Shown: positions 26,645 through 36,108, numbered from the stretch's first letter. The stretch: 64,000 bases of DNA from Micromonospora sediminimaris (GCA_900112325.1 FOLJ01000023.1:1-64000); one strand, 5' to 3'. Program-made: numbers and translations. The notes: a model not told the origin generated them from the letters alone.

Positions 26645-27664
26645 TCAGAGCGCTACGAGGACAGCGCCGACATGCCGTCCCTCGACGACCTCCTGGAACG
26701 CTCGGGCGGCCCGGTCGATTCCATGGATGCGGGTATGCGGAAATCGGATGCTGCCAGCCTGTAGCCAGTCGCCGAACCGCTGCGTCCATTCGGCGAGCGC
26801 GTCGGGGTGGTCGGCGGCGTTGAACCCGCGCATGCTGGTTCGCTTGAGCACGATGGGCGCGAGGTCCAGTTCCAGCGGCGCGGTCGTGCCAGCGCCCTCG
26901 GCGGCGAGTTGCGCCGACAACGCGCCGATCAGGACGATGCGGGCGTGGGGCCGGGCGGCTTGCACCGCAGCCTGAAGCTGTTCGCCGCCGACGGTGTCGA
27001 GCGCCACGTCGATGCCGTCCGGAGCGGCGTCGGCGAGCTGCGTGGCGATCGGTTCCGCTCCGCGTACGACGACCGCGTCGTAGCCGAGTTCGGTGGTCAG
27101 GACGCGGGCCTTCGCCGGTGAGCCGGTGGTACCGATGACTCTGGCCGCGCCGAGACGACGGGCGATCTGGCTGGCGAGGGAACCGACGGCACCGGCGGCG
27201 CCGGTGATGAGCACCGTGTCGCCGGCACGAACGGCGGCGGTGCGGGTCAGCGCCGCGTACGCGGTCCAGCCCTGCGACAGGTGAGCCAGCGGATCCGGTA
27301 GCGAGTCTCCGAGCCGCCGGCACTGGTCGACCGGGACGACCGCGTACTCGCGCCAGCCGAGGTCGTGCCCGACCAACTCGCCCGGACGCAGGCCGCTGGA
27401 GTCGGGGGCGGCGACGACCTCGCCGATCGCGGCGCCGGGCAGCGGATCGCCTGGTCGCGGACCGGGCAGTCCCGCCGCGGCCGCGCCGATGAGGGTCCGG
27501 AGCAGGGCCGCGGAGACCAGGAAGGCACGGTTGCGGACCAGAACCTCGCCGGACGAGCGGGGTGGCACCGGGACCTCAACGATGGTGAAGTCTTCCGGGC
27601 GCGGCAGGCCGTCCGGAGTCGTGAGCAACTGAACCTGACGATGGATGGAGGGCAGTGAAGGCAC
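26645..27664 (-). CDS. Zinc-independent MDR-family oxidoreductase (quinone/enone reductase type)
   Basis: 339 residues. N-terminal GroES-like fold, then a Rossmann fold with ITGAAGAVGSLASQIA at about 150, GTTGSPAK and LDTVGGEQLQAAV. The pattern matches prostaglandin/2-alkenal reductases of the leukotriene B4 12-hydroxydehydrogenase group, which reduce activated double bonds with NADPH. No zinc-ligand set is visible. GTG 27664 has GGAGC 6 bases upstream. Co-oriented with the MerR-type gene. Confidence 0.88.
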   Translation of the reverse strand: MPSLPSIHRQVQLLTTPDGLPRPEDFTIVEVPVPPRSSGEVLVRNRAFLVSAALLRTLIGAAAAGLPGPRPGDPLPGAAIGEVVAAPDSSGLRPGELVGHDLGWREYAVVPVDQCRRLGDSLPDPLAHLSQGWTAYAALTRTAAVRAGDTVLITGAAGAVGSLASQIARRLGAARVIGTTGSPAKARVLTTELGYDAVVVRGAEPIATQLADAAPDGIDVALDTVGGEQLQAAVQAARPHARIVLIGALSAQLAAEGAGTTAPLELDLAPIVLKRTSMRGFNAADHPDALAEWTQRFGDWLQAGSIRFPHTRIHGIDRAARAFQEVVEGRHVGAVLVAL

Positions 27665-27705
27665 GTGACGCTCCTTGCTCGGTCGGTGGAGCGCGACCGT
27701 AAACC

Positions 27706-27721
27706 CTGACCCATGCGTCAG
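27706..27721. promoter_or_regulatory. MerR-type operator palindrome
   Basis: CTGAC-N6-GTCAG lies 42 bases upstream of the oxidoreductase start. Read on the minus strand, TTGCAG precedes it and a GGTTTACG stretch follows, compatible with a long-spacer MerR promoter. Confidence 0.5.
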
Positions 27722-27751
27722 CTGCAAGTCTCAAGGGCACCCACAGGACTG

Positions 27752-27767
27752 GTACAGCAGGCTGTAC
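27752..27767. promoter_or_regulatory. Palindromic operator before the NarL-type two-component genes
   Basis: GTACAGC-AG-GCTGTAC, a perfect 7-bp inverted repeat with a 2-base centre. The same palindrome occurs at 29800-29815 before the ABC transporter genes. A shared binding site, most simply for the NarL-type regulator between them. Confidence 0.7.
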
Positions 27768-27831
27768 TTTCTGGGCCGCGGCACGCCGGAGCCGACCTTG
27801 CGTCGCTATGGTCTCTGCCGGGAGGTACGGG

Positions 27832-29130
27832 ATGCCGCGCAGGGACGCCGCTGGCGCTTCGGCCGCTGCGGGACGACTGGGCCCGCAGCTCTGGCGGGCG
27901 GCGCGGCGACACCTGCGTCGCCGCCTACGAATGTCTGTCGACGCCGTCGAACACCTCGTCGGCGGCCTCGGCACGTCGATCCTGGCGCTGGCGGCCGTAC
28001 TGCTCCTGGTCCTGGTGGCGCTCGCCAGCGTGGTCGGCGTCGGCCTGGCGATGGTCCCGTCGGCGGCGAAGGCGGTCCGGCTCGCCGCCAACCGGGAGCG
28101 GGCCCGGCTGTCGCGATGGGACCGCGATCTGCCCCTGCCGCCGGCGGTCCCCACGAGCCTGCGCGACGTCCTGCGCGACCCGTGGTTTCGGCGTGAGTGC
28201 GCGTTCGTGGGCATCCACGGCACCGTCGGGTTCGGGCTGGGTGTGCTCGGGTTGTCGCTGCCGATCTCCGCCGTGCAGAACCTGCTGTTTCCGCTCTACT
28301 ACTGGGTGCTGCCGCCGGAGGCGGGCGGTCCGGGGTTCATCGACTGGCGGATCGACGGGCTCCCCGACGCGCTGCTGGTGGGGTTGATCGGGGTCGGCTG
28401 GCTCGCCGCGACCGTGGCGCTCAACCCGCCGCTGGCCGGGCTGCAGGCGCTGCCGGGGCGACGGTTGCTGGCACCCCCGCGCGACGTCGACATGTCGCTG
28501 CGGATCGCCGAGCTGACCGCCACCCGGGCGGCCGCGCTGGACGCGCACGCCGTCGAGCTGCGGCGCATCGAGCGGTCCCTGCACGACGGGGCGCAGAACC
28601 GGCTGGTCGCGGTCACCGTGCTGCTGGGTGCCGCGCGGCGGGCGATGCTCCGCAATCCGGCGCGGGCGGTGGAGATCCTGGACCGCGCGCACGACTCGGC
28701 TGAACTGGCCCTCGCGGAGCTGCGCAGCGTCGTACGCGGGATTCTGCCCCCGGTGCTCGACGACCGTGGGCTCGCCGCCGCGCTCGACGGACTGGCCGCC
28801 GGCTGCGGGGTGCCGTGCACGGTGGAGGTCGACGTCCCGGGCCGATGCGCCGCGTCGGTCGAGGCGACGGCGTATTTCGTGGTCGCGGAGGCGTTGACAA
28901 ACGTCGCCCGGCACAGTGGTGCCGCCTCGGCGGCGGTCACCGTGCGGCGCAGTATCGACCGGCTGTACGTGTCGGTCGTCGACGACGGCCGGGGCGGTGC
29001 CGACGAGGGCCACGGCTCGGGCATCGGCGGCATCCGGCGGCGGGTGCAGGGCCACGACGGCCGGTTCACTCTGACCAGCCCACCCGGTGGGCCGACGACC
29101 CTACTCGTGGAGCTGCCATGCGGATCGTGA
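27832..29130 (+). CDS. NarL-type sensor histidine kinase
   Basis: 432 residues. Membrane helices near 45-72, 118-140 and 175-198, then a cytoplasmic HisKA_3 dimerisation domain with ERSLHDGAQNRLVAVT, where H251 is the phospho-donor, and a HATPase domain (VAEALTNVARHS, VVDDGRGGA, GSGIGGIRRRV). ATG 27832 follows GGGAGG with 7-base spacing. It overlaps the response regulator gene by 13 bases. A palindromic operator lies about 65 bases upstream. Confidence 0.92.
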   Translation: MPRRDAAGASAAAGRLGPQLWRAARRHLRRRLRMSVDAVEHLVGGLGTSILALAAVLLLVLVALASVVGVGLAMVPSAAKAVRLAANRERARLSRWDRDLPLPPAVPTSLRDVLRDPWFRRECAFVGIHGTVGFGLGVLGLSLPISAVQNLLFPLYYWVLPPEAGGPGFIDWRIDGLPDALLVGLIGVGWLAATVALNPPLAGLQALPGRRLLAPPRDVDMSLRIAELTATRAAALDAHAVELRRIERSLHDGAQNRLVAVTVLLGAARRAMLRNPARAVEILDRAHDSAELALAELRSVVRGILPPVLDDRGLAAALDGLAAGCGVPCTVEVDVPGRCAASVEATAYFVVAEALTNVARHSGAASAAVTVRRSIDRLYVSVVDDGRGGADEGHGSGIGGIRRRVQGHDGRFTLTSPPGGPTTLLVELPCGS

Positions 29131-29780
29131 TCGCCGAGGACGACGCCCTGCTGCGGGAAGGTCTGTCGCTGCTGCTGCGGGCCGAGGGGCTCGACGTGGT
29201 CGCCACCACCGACGCACCGACGACCTTCCTGGCCGCCGTCGACGAGTTCCGGCCGGACGTCGCGATCGTCGACGTCCGGATGCCGCCCACCCACACCGAC
29301 GAGGGCATCGTGGCCGCCGTCGAGGCCCGGCGTCGTCGACCCGACCTCGCGGTGCTGGTCCTGTCGGCGTACGTCGAGCAGGCGTTCGCCACCGACCTGC
29401 TCGCCGGCGGCGCGGTCCGGCTCGGCTACCTGCTGAAGGAGCGGGTCGGCCGGGTCGAGGAGTTCCTCACCGCACTGCACCGGGTCGCCGAAGGCGGTAC
29501 GGCGATCGACCCGGAGGTGGTCGGCCAGTTGTTCGCCCGCAGTCGTCCCGACAGCACCCTGAGCCGGCTCAGCGCCCGGGAACGCGACGTGCTTGCCCTG
29601 ATGGCTGAAGGGCTCGGCAACGGGGCGATCGCGCAACGGCTGTTCGTCACCGACGGGGCCGTGCACAAGCACATCCGCAGCATCTTCGGGAAGCTCGGTC
29701 TCGCCCCGGACGACCGCGCCGACCGGCGGGTGACGGCGGTGCTGCGCTACCTCGAGGACGCCCAGCGCCGCAGTTGGTGA
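29118..29780 (+). CDS. NarL/LuxR-type response regulator
   Basis: 220 residues. Receiver with E7-D8-D9 acidic cluster, phospho-acceptor D52 in AIVDVRMP and conserved K in YLLKERV; LuxR helix-turn-helix at about 150-205 (LSARERDVLALMAEGLGNGAI, VTDGAVHKHIRSIF). The start lies inside the end of the kinase gene. It is followed, behind a copy of the palindrome GTACAGC-N2-GCTGTAC, by a MacB-like transporter and two secreted serine hydrolases, its likely targets. Confidence 0.93.
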   Translation: MRIVIAEDDALLREGLSLLLRAEGLDVVATTDAPTTFLAAVDEFRPDVAIVDVRMPPTHTDEGIVAAVEARRRRPDLAVLVLSAYVEQAFATDLLAGGAVRLGYLLKERVGRVEEFLTALHRVAEGGTAIDPEVVGQLFARSRPDSTLSRLSARERDVLALMAEGLGNGAIAQRLFVTDGAVHKHIRSIFGKLGLAPDDRADRRVTAVLRYLEDAQRRSW

Positions 29781-29799
29781 TGCCAGCGCCGCGCGATTG

Positions 29800-29815
29800 G
29801 TACAGCCTGCTGTAC
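29800..29815. promoter_or_regulatory. Palindromic operator before the ABC transporter genes
   Basis: GTACAGC-CT-GCTGTAC, extended to 8-bp arms by flanking G and C (29799-29816). Same arms as the site at 27752; only the two central bases differ in order. Lies about 95 bases upstream of the ATPase start. Confidence 0.72.
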
Positions 29816-29910
29816 CCCGGTTGGCCAGCACGCTAGATCGTCCGGCAACCCATCTGACCATAGCGTTCTCCATGTCATCGTCCTCTGACGACATGGAGAG
29901 GTTGGTCCAG

Positions 29911-30684
29911 ATGTCCGTCCGCGTTGGACGCCCCGCCGACCCGGCGGTCCGCGTGATACAGCTCGCCCGTACGTATGGTTCCGGACCGCAGGCCGTCACC
30001 GCGCTCGCCGGCGTCGACGCGGAGTTCCACCGCGGCACGTTCACTGCGGTGATGGGGCCGTCCGGTTCCGGCAAGAGCACTCTGCTGCAGACCGCAGCCG
30101 GCCTGGACCGGCCCTCCTCCGGGCAGGTGTGGATCGGCGGCCAGGAGCTGTCGCGGCTGTCGGAGACGAAGCTGACCAAGCTGCGGCGCAGCCGGATCGG
30201 CTTCGTCTTCCAGGCCTTCAATCTGATCGGCGCGCTGACCGTCGAGGAGAACATCCACCTGCCGCTGCGGCTGTCCGGGGTACGCCCGGACGCCGCCTGG
30301 CTGCGTCAGGTGGTCGAGCGGGTCGGGCTCGGCGACCGGTTGCACCACCGCCCGGCCGAGTTGTCCGGCGGGCAGCAGCAGCGGGTGGCGATCGCCCGGG
30401 CGCTCGCGATGCGCCCCGAGGTGATCTTCTGTGACGAACCGACCGGCGCGCTGGACACCCAGACCGCCGCCGACGTGCTGGCCCTGCTGCGGTCGGTGGT
30501 CGACGACGCGCAGCAGACGGTCATCATGGTGACCCACGATCCGGTGGCGGCCTCGTACGCCGACCGGGTGATGGTCCTGGCCGACGGTCGGATCGTGCGG
30601 GACATGCCCCAGCCGGGTGCGGAGCAGATCGCCGAGCAGTTGGCGTGGCTCGGTCGCCGCCAGCTCGTCACCCAGGAGAGCTGA
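29911..30684 (+). CDS. ABC transporter ATPase, MacB/BceA type
   Basis: 257 residues. Walker A GPSGSGKST, Q-loop FQAFNL, signature LSGGQQQRVAIARAL, Walker B VIFCDEPTGALD, switch VTHDP. Several in-frame ATG codons exist (29872, 29893, 29911); 29911 is chosen because GGAGAGG lies 9 bases upstream. Three bases separate it from the permease gene. Similar in order and sequence to the ATPase at 10974, so the two transporter sets are paralogous in type. Confidence 0.92.
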   Translation: MSVRVGRPADPAVRVIQLARTYGSGPQAVTALAGVDAEFHRGTFTAVMGPSGSGKSTLLQTAAGLDRPSSGQVWIGGQELSRLSETKLTKLRRSRIGFVFQAFNLIGALTVEENIHLPLRLSGVRPDAAWLRQVVERVGLGDRLHHRPAELSGGQQQRVAIARALAMRPEVIFCDEPTGALDTQTAADVLALLRSVVDDAQQTVIMVTHDPVAASYADRVMVLADGRIVRDMPQPGAEQIAEQLAWLGRRQLVTQES

Positions 30685-30687
30685 GCC

Positions 30688-33225
30688 ATGCTGATGCTCG
30701 CCCTCCGGATGCTGCGCCACCGCATCGGCAGCGCGGTCGCCACCCTCGTCGCGCTCACCTGCGGCGTCATCATCCTCATGTCGATGGGCGTGATGGTCGA
30801 GTCCGGGATGCGGTTCACCCCCGCACCCCAGCGGTACGGCGCCGCCGACATCCTGGTCGCGGATCGCGACATGACCATCGAGACCACCGAGTTCGGGGAG
30901 ACGTCCACGGTCACCGTGGACCTGCCCACCGGCGGAAGCGTGCCGGTCACCCTCGCCGAACGCATCGGGCAGCTGCCCGGTGTGGCGGTCGCCGCCGCCG
31001 ACCGTTCGATCCAGGCGGTCGTGCCGATCGACGACTCCGCGCAGGGGGCGGTCGCGCACGGTTGGAGCAGCGCCGCGCTCACCCCGTACCGGATCGTCGA
31101 CGGCAACCAGCCCGACACCACCGACGAAGTCGCCATCGACGGCCGGCTCGCCTCGGCGGCCGGCGCCCAGCTGCGGCCCGGCGACCAGATCACGGTCCTC
31201 GCCGCCGGCTCGGTCAACCAGTACCGGATCAGCGGCATCGTGGACCGTACCGCCGCCGGTGACACCCCGTCCGCGCTGTTCTTCACCGACGAGCACGCCG
31301 CGGCGCTCAGTGGCAGCCCGGACCGGGCCGGACTGATCGGGATCGTCCTGGCGGCCGGCGCGGACTCGGCGGCCGTGACGGCCGAGGTCGACCGGCTGGC
31401 CGCCGACTCCGGCGCGACGGTCTACACGGGCACCGAACGGGCCGGAGTCGAACAGTCCGAGGCGCTCATGGCGGCCGACATGCTGATCCAACTCGGTTCG
31501 GTACTCGGTGGCTACGTCGCCGGGCTCGTCCTGTTCGTCGTCGCCGGAACGATCGGCCTGGCGGTCCGCCACCGCCGCCGCGACCTGGCCCTGTTGCGCG
31601 CCGTCGCGGCGACCCCGGGACAGGTACGGCTGCTGGTCGTCGCCGAGGTCGCGCAGCTGGCCATCGTCGCGGCGGCGATCGGCATCCCCGCCGGCCTGTG
31701 GGCGACCGACTGGGTGCACCGACAGCTCATGGACCGCGGCTTCATCCCACACGGCTTCCCGTTCGACGGCGGGGTGCTCACCGCGGTGGCGGTCAGCGTG
31801 GCGACCGTGCTGGTGGCGGTCTCGGCGGCGCTGATCGCGGCCCGTCGCACGCTGCGGATCCGGCCGACCGAGGCGCTCGGTGAGATCGCCGTGGAGCCGG
31901 CCCGCAGCAGCCTCCTCCGGCTCTTCGCCGGTCTGATCGCACTCGGCGGCGGCGTCACGTTGACCATGTTCACCACCGCCCTCCGCGGTCAGGCCGGACT
32001 CGGCGCGGCGCTGGGCATGCTGTTCGTCTTCGTCCTCGCCGCCGCACTGCTCGCGCCGTGGATCAACCGGTACGCCGCACAGGTACTCGGCCCGGTGCTG
32101 CGCGCTGTGTGGGGCGACAGTGGTTACCTGGCGGCGGCCAACCTGCGGGCGAACGCGCAGGGTATGGCGACGGTGCTGACCGCGTTGGTGCTGTCGGTCG
32201 GCTTCGGCGGCTCGATCTGGTTCCTGCAGGACAACCTGGACCGGGAGGCCGTCGCCCAGACCCGCGACGGGCTGCTGGCCCAGCACTCGCTGGTGTCGGC
32301 GATCGGGCTGCCGGCGAGCGCCGCAGCGGACGCCCGCGAGCTGCCCGGCGTCGTCGCCGCCACACCGATCCGGCGTACCTCGGTGATTGTGCCGGTGATG
32401 GGGGGCGTTGAACCCGTCGGCGCCCAGGCGGTCGACCCGGACGGGGCCGACCGGACCATGGACCTGTCGGTCACCGAGGGCAGCCTCGCCGACCTGCGTG
32501 GCGACACCGTGGCGCTATCGAACCTGCAGGCCTCCACCCAGGGGGCGGAACTCGGCGACCAGGTCGAGATCTGGCTCGGCGACGGCACCCCGGTGACGCT
32601 GCGGCTGGTCGCCATCTACGAACGCGGGCTCGCCTTCGGGGACGTGACCCTCAACCGGGAGACGGTTGACGGCCACGCCTCGACCAACCTCGACGACGAG
32701 GTTCTGATCCGCACCGAACCGGGCGACGCCGAGGCCGCCGCCGGGCTTGCCGGCCTGGTCGAGCGGTACCCGGGCAGCGGCCTGGTCGACACCGGGGCCG
32801 TCGGCGCCCAGCTCGCCACCGACCTGGCGCTCAGCGCCTGGATGAACAAGCTGGTCATCGGCGTCATGGTCGGCTACGCCGCCCTCGCTGCCGCCAACAC
32901 CATGATCATGGCCGCGCTGACCCGGGGCCGTGAACTGGCCCTACTGCGCCTGGTCGGTGTCACGACCCGTCAGGTCAAGCGGATGGTGCACGCCGAACAG
33001 GTCGGCCTGCTCGGCACGTCGCTGCTCATCGGTGGAGCCATCGCCGCCGTCACGTTGGTCTCGGTGGTCCGGATGATGACCGGACAGCTGATCCCCTACG
33101 TCCCGCCGCTCGGCTGGGCCTCGATCATCGGCGGTACCACGCTGCTCGCGCTGGTCACCACCATCGCTCCCATCAGCGCACTCCTGCGGACCCCGCCGGT
33201 CAACAGCATCGGCGTCAAGGAGTGA
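30688..33225 (+). CDS. FtsX-like ABC permease
   Basis: 845 residues. N-terminal helix (about 12-35), extracytoplasmic region, FtsX block near 265-400 (VRHRRRDLALLRAVAATPGQV), middle helices near 410-460, a second extracytoplasmic part and a last FtsX block near 720-840 (TRGRELALLRLVGVTTRQV). Works with the ATPase upstream. In the context of a two-component system and two serine hydrolases, a role in sensing or expelling envelope-active compounds, as in BceAB-like systems, is reasonable but inferred. Confidence 0.92.
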   Translation: MLMLALRMLRHRIGSAVATLVALTCGVIILMSMGVMVESGMRFTPAPQRYGAADILVADRDMTIETTEFGETSTVTVDLPTGGSVPVTLAERIGQLPGVAVAAADRSIQAVVPIDDSAQGAVAHGWSSAALTPYRIVDGNQPDTTDEVAIDGRLASAAGAQLRPGDQITVLAAGSVNQYRISGIVDRTAAGDTPSALFFTDEHAAALSGSPDRAGLIGIVLAAGADSAAVTAEVDRLAADSGATVYTGTERAGVEQSEALMAADMLIQLGSVLGGYVAGLVLFVVAGTIGLAVRHRRRDLALLRAVAATPGQVRLLVVAEVAQLAIVAAAIGIPAGLWATDWVHRQLMDRGFIPHGFPFDGGVLTAVAVSVATVLVAVSAALIAARRTLRIRPTEALGEIAVEPARSSLLRLFAGLIALGGGVTLTMFTTALRGQAGLGAALGMLFVFVLAAALLAPWINRYAAQVLGPVLRAVWGDSGYLAAANLRANAQGMATVLTALVLSVGFGGSIWFLQDNLDREAVAQTRDGLLAQHSLVSAIGLPASAAADARELPGVVAATPIRRTSVIVPVMGGVEPVGAQAVDPDGADRTMDLSVTEGSLADLRGDTVALSNLQASTQGAELGDQVEIWLGDGTPVTLRLVAIYERGLAFGDVTLNRETVDGHASTNLDDEVLIRTEPGDAEAAAGLAGLVERYPGSGLVDTGAVGAQLATDLALSAWMNKLVIGVMVGYAALAAANTMIMAALTRGRELALLRLVGVTTRQVKRMVHAEQVGLLGTSLLIGGAIAAVTLVSVVRMMTGQLIPYVPPLGWASIIGGTTLLALVTTIAPISALLRTPPVNSIGVKE

Positions 33226-33320
33226 CCGTCAGCCAGTCCACCGCAGGCTTCGACGAGTCGTCGTCGGCTCCGTGGATCGGCGCACAGGGCGCCCGATCCG
33301 AACACTCACCAGGAGATTCC

Positions 33321-34556
33321 ATGTCACCGCAGCACACGGACAGGTCCGGTAAGGCGATCACCAACGACGATGGCACCGCGACGCCGCGTAAACGGTTCGG
33401 CGCCGGCCGTCGCACCGCCGCCGCACTGGCGCTCGTCGCGCTGGTCGGGTTCGCCGGCATCGGCATTCAGTACGCCGACGCCGCGCAGGCCCAGCGCCCG
33501 AAGAAGGACACCGTCCAGCGCAGCCTGGACGCGCTGGTCAAGGCCGGCGTCGCGCCCGGGGCGCTGGCCTCGGTACGGGACAGCAAGGGTCGCGTCACCA
33601 ACTACACCGCCGGCGTCAACGACCCGCGTACCCGGGCGAAGGTGCCCACCGACGGGTACGTACGGATGGCGAGCAACACCAAGATGTTCACCGCCGTCGC
33701 CGTCCTGCAGCTCGTCGACGAGGGCAAGGTGCAGCTCGACGAGCCGATCGAGACGTACCTGCCGGGGCTGGTCCGCGGCAAGGGCTTCGACGGACACACC
33801 ATCACGGTCCGGCACCTGCTGGGTATGACCAGCGGGTTGCCCGAGTACGACCTGCCGGACGTCTCCGTGTGGGGCGACAGGTACTACGAGCCGCGCGACA
33901 TGCTCGACTCGGCGTTCGCCCACGAGGCGCATGCTCCGGCCCCCGGCGGGCAGGTGCAGTACCGCAACGCCAACTACATCGTGGCCGGTCTGCTGGTGCA
34001 GAAGGTCACCGGTCGCCCGATCAGCGAGGTGATCACCAACAAGATCCTGAAGCCGGTCGGGCTGCACGAGACGTACTGGCCGGGTGTCGGTGACAAGACC
34101 ATCCGCCGGCCGTACGCCAAGGGCTACCTGCCTGACCCGGAGACGATGAAGTGGGTCGACACCACTCAGGTGGACCCCTCCATCGCCTGGGCGGCCGGCC
34201 AGATGATCTCCACCCCGAGCGACCTCAACAAGTTCCTGGTGGCGCTGCAGTACGGGAAGCTGATCTCGCCGGCGACCCTGGCCGAGATGCGCGACAGCAA
34301 GGTCTTCCACCCCGGTGGCGAGGCTTTCCCGGACCTGGTGTGGCAGTACGGCCTCGGCGCCACCGGGTACGACCTCTCCTGCGGCGGTCGCGCCTGGGGG
34401 CACGGCGGCGACATCGACGGATACTCCAGCCGTTCCGCCATCACCGCCGACGGTCGCGCCGTGACCATCGTGGTGACGGCCGGATCGAGCCCGGTCCCCG
34501 ACGGCGTCTTCCAGGTCCTGGACGCGTTCGACGCCGCCCTGTGCGCCGGCAGGTAG
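33321..34556 (+). CDS. Secreted serine hydrolase, beta-lactamase/D-Ala-D-Ala carboxypeptidase family (first of tandem pair)
   Basis: 411 residues. Basic start and a hydrophobic segment near 38-56 act as signal or anchor. The class C-like serine fold follows: S118-x-x-K121 (SNTK), Tyr motif YRNANY, and HGGD near the C-terminus in place of KTG. It may act on cell-wall peptides or as an esterase; the family does not distinguish. ATG 33321 has AGGAG 6 bases upstream. It follows the ABC permease gene after 95 bases and is followed by a paralogue. Confidence 0.88.
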   Translation: MSPQHTDRSGKAITNDDGTATPRKRFGAGRRTAAALALVALVGFAGIGIQYADAAQAQRPKKDTVQRSLDALVKAGVAPGALASVRDSKGRVTNYTAGVNDPRTRAKVPTDGYVRMASNTKMFTAVAVLQLVDEGKVQLDEPIETYLPGLVRGKGFDGHTITVRHLLGMTSGLPEYDLPDVSVWGDRYYEPRDMLDSAFAHEAHAPAPGGQVQYRNANYIVAGLLVQKVTGRPISEVITNKILKPVGLHETYWPGVGDKTIRRPYAKGYLPDPETMKWVDTTQVDPSIAWAAGQMISTPSDLNKFLVALQYGKLISPATLAEMRDSKVFHPGGEAFPDLVWQYGLGATGYDLSCGGRAWGHGGDIDGYSSRSAITADGRAVTIVVTAGSSPVPDGVFQVLDAFDAALCAGR

Positions 34557-34750
34557 CCGTCGCCGGTCAACCGACCCGATCCCTTCGCCCGACCCGCCAC
34601 TGACGGGGCGACCCGCCTTGCCGGACCGCCGCCTGGACACCGCCTCGGCTCGACCGAGGACTTCGACACGGGCCTAGCCGGAACGCCTGGCGCACCCGGC
34701 CCGGGCGGCGGTCCGGCCGCCATCCGTACCCAGTCAAGGAGCAGCCTGCC

Positions 34751-35935
34751 ATGCCCACTCACCCCACTCGACTCCGCCGGCCCACCCGGTCGCGTCGCCG
34801 GGTCGTCGCCATGGCGACGACCGCGGTGATCGCGGCGGGCGGTCTCACGGCCGCCGGCCCGGCCGGCACCGCCTGGGCCGAGACCCGTCCCGACGCCATC
34901 GGGCAACGCATCGAGAAGCTCGTCGGTACCGATCGGCACCCGGGGGCGCTGGCCGCCGTCCGGGACCGTCGCGGCCGGAACCAGCACTACACGGCCGGGC
35001 TCGCCGATCTGCGCACCGGCGCCAAGGTGCCGAAGAACGGCCGGGTACGCATCGGCAGCGCCAGCAAGATGTTCGCCTCCGTCGTCGTGTTGCAGCTCGT
35101 CGGTGAAGGCACACTGGATCTCGACGAGTCGGTCGAGACGTACCTGCCGGGTCTGGTGCGCAGCCCTGGTGTGGACGCCGACGCGATCACGGTCCGCCAA
35201 CTGTTGCAGCACACCAGCGGGCTGCCCGACTACACCGACACGATGTTCCCGGAAATGATCGACATCCCGCGGTACCAGCACACCTACTTCGAGCCGCGGG
35301 ACCTGCTCGACATGGCCAACGCCAGGGTAGGCCGGCCGGCCGGCGACTGGGCCTACAGCAACACCAACTACCTGCTGGCCGGCCTGATCGCCCAACGGGT
35401 CACCGGCCGGCCGTTCAACGAGCTGGCCACCACCCGGGTCATCGAGCGGATCGGCCTGCGCGACACCTACGCGCCCGGGGTCGGTGAGGAAGGTATCCGC
35501 GGCCGGCATCCCAAGGGTTACCAGCTCGACGAAGCCACCGGCGAACTGCTCGACTTCACCCGGATGGACCCGAGCTGGGGATGGGCCGCCGGCCAACTGG
35601 TCTCCACTCCGGCCGACCTCAACACGTTCCTGCGGGCCCTGCTGGCCGGCAAACTGCTCAAACCCGCGCAGCTGGCCGAGATGCGGACCACCGTCGCGCT
35701 GCATCCGCGATCGGGAGTGGGGTACGGGCTCGGTCTCTTCCGCACCCCGTTGAGTTGCGGCGGGGTGGCATGGGGCCACGGCGGTGACATCCCCGGTTAC
35801 TCGACCGTCAACGGCGCCACCGACGACGGTCGCGCGGCGACGCTTGTGGTCACCTCGCTCAACGGGTCGGTCACGGACGGCTCCGTCGCCGCCGACCGGG
35901 CCGCCCTCGTCGACGCCGCGCTCTGCGCGAAGTGA
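34751..35935 (+). CDS. Secreted serine hydrolase, beta-lactamase family (second of tandem pair)
   Basis: 394 residues. Signal peptide 1-43 ending at TAWA, then S103-x-x-K106 (SASK), YSNTNY and HGGD, the three active-site motifs. Sequence is clearly related to the preceding gene throughout (shared YLPGLVR, TSGLP, YFEPRD-like, GWAAGQLVSTP), so the pair arose by duplication. AAGGAG 8 bases upstream of ATG 34751. The 194-bp gap between the two has no promoter I can name, and they are probably co-transcribed. Confidence 0.88.
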   Translation: MPTHPTRLRRPTRSRRRVVAMATTAVIAAGGLTAAGPAGTAWAETRPDAIGQRIEKLVGTDRHPGALAAVRDRRGRNQHYTAGLADLRTGAKVPKNGRVRIGSASKMFASVVVLQLVGEGTLDLDESVETYLPGLVRSPGVDADAITVRQLLQHTSGLPDYTDTMFPEMIDIPRYQHTYFEPRDLLDMANARVGRPAGDWAYSNTNYLLAGLIAQRVTGRPFNELATTRVIERIGLRDTYAPGVGEEGIRGRHPKGYQLDEATGELLDFTRMDPSWGWAAGQLVSTPADLNTFLRALLAGKLLKPAQLAEMRTTVALHPRSGVGYGLGLFRTPLSCGGVAWGHGGDIPGYSTVNGATDDGRAATLVVTSLNGSVTDGSVAADRAALVDAALCAK

Positions 35936-36108
35936 CCGGCATGGCAGGAGTACGACTCTCAGCATCGCCCGATCAGCAGTAGGCCATGCTCATGGGGAGT
36001 ACCGCAGGACCGGGGTTGCCGGTCAACGCCGGCTGAACCTCTCAGGCGGAGCCGACACTGTGCGACATGGGCGGGTCAGGTGTTGGTCGATGTCAGTACC
36101 CTGCCGAC

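Noticed and set aside
29875..32286. Very long open frame antisense to the ABC ATPase and FtsX permease genes
   Set aside because: High GC leaves opposite frames open; composition is Arg/Gly/His/Asp-rich with no domain, while the sense frames match known families.
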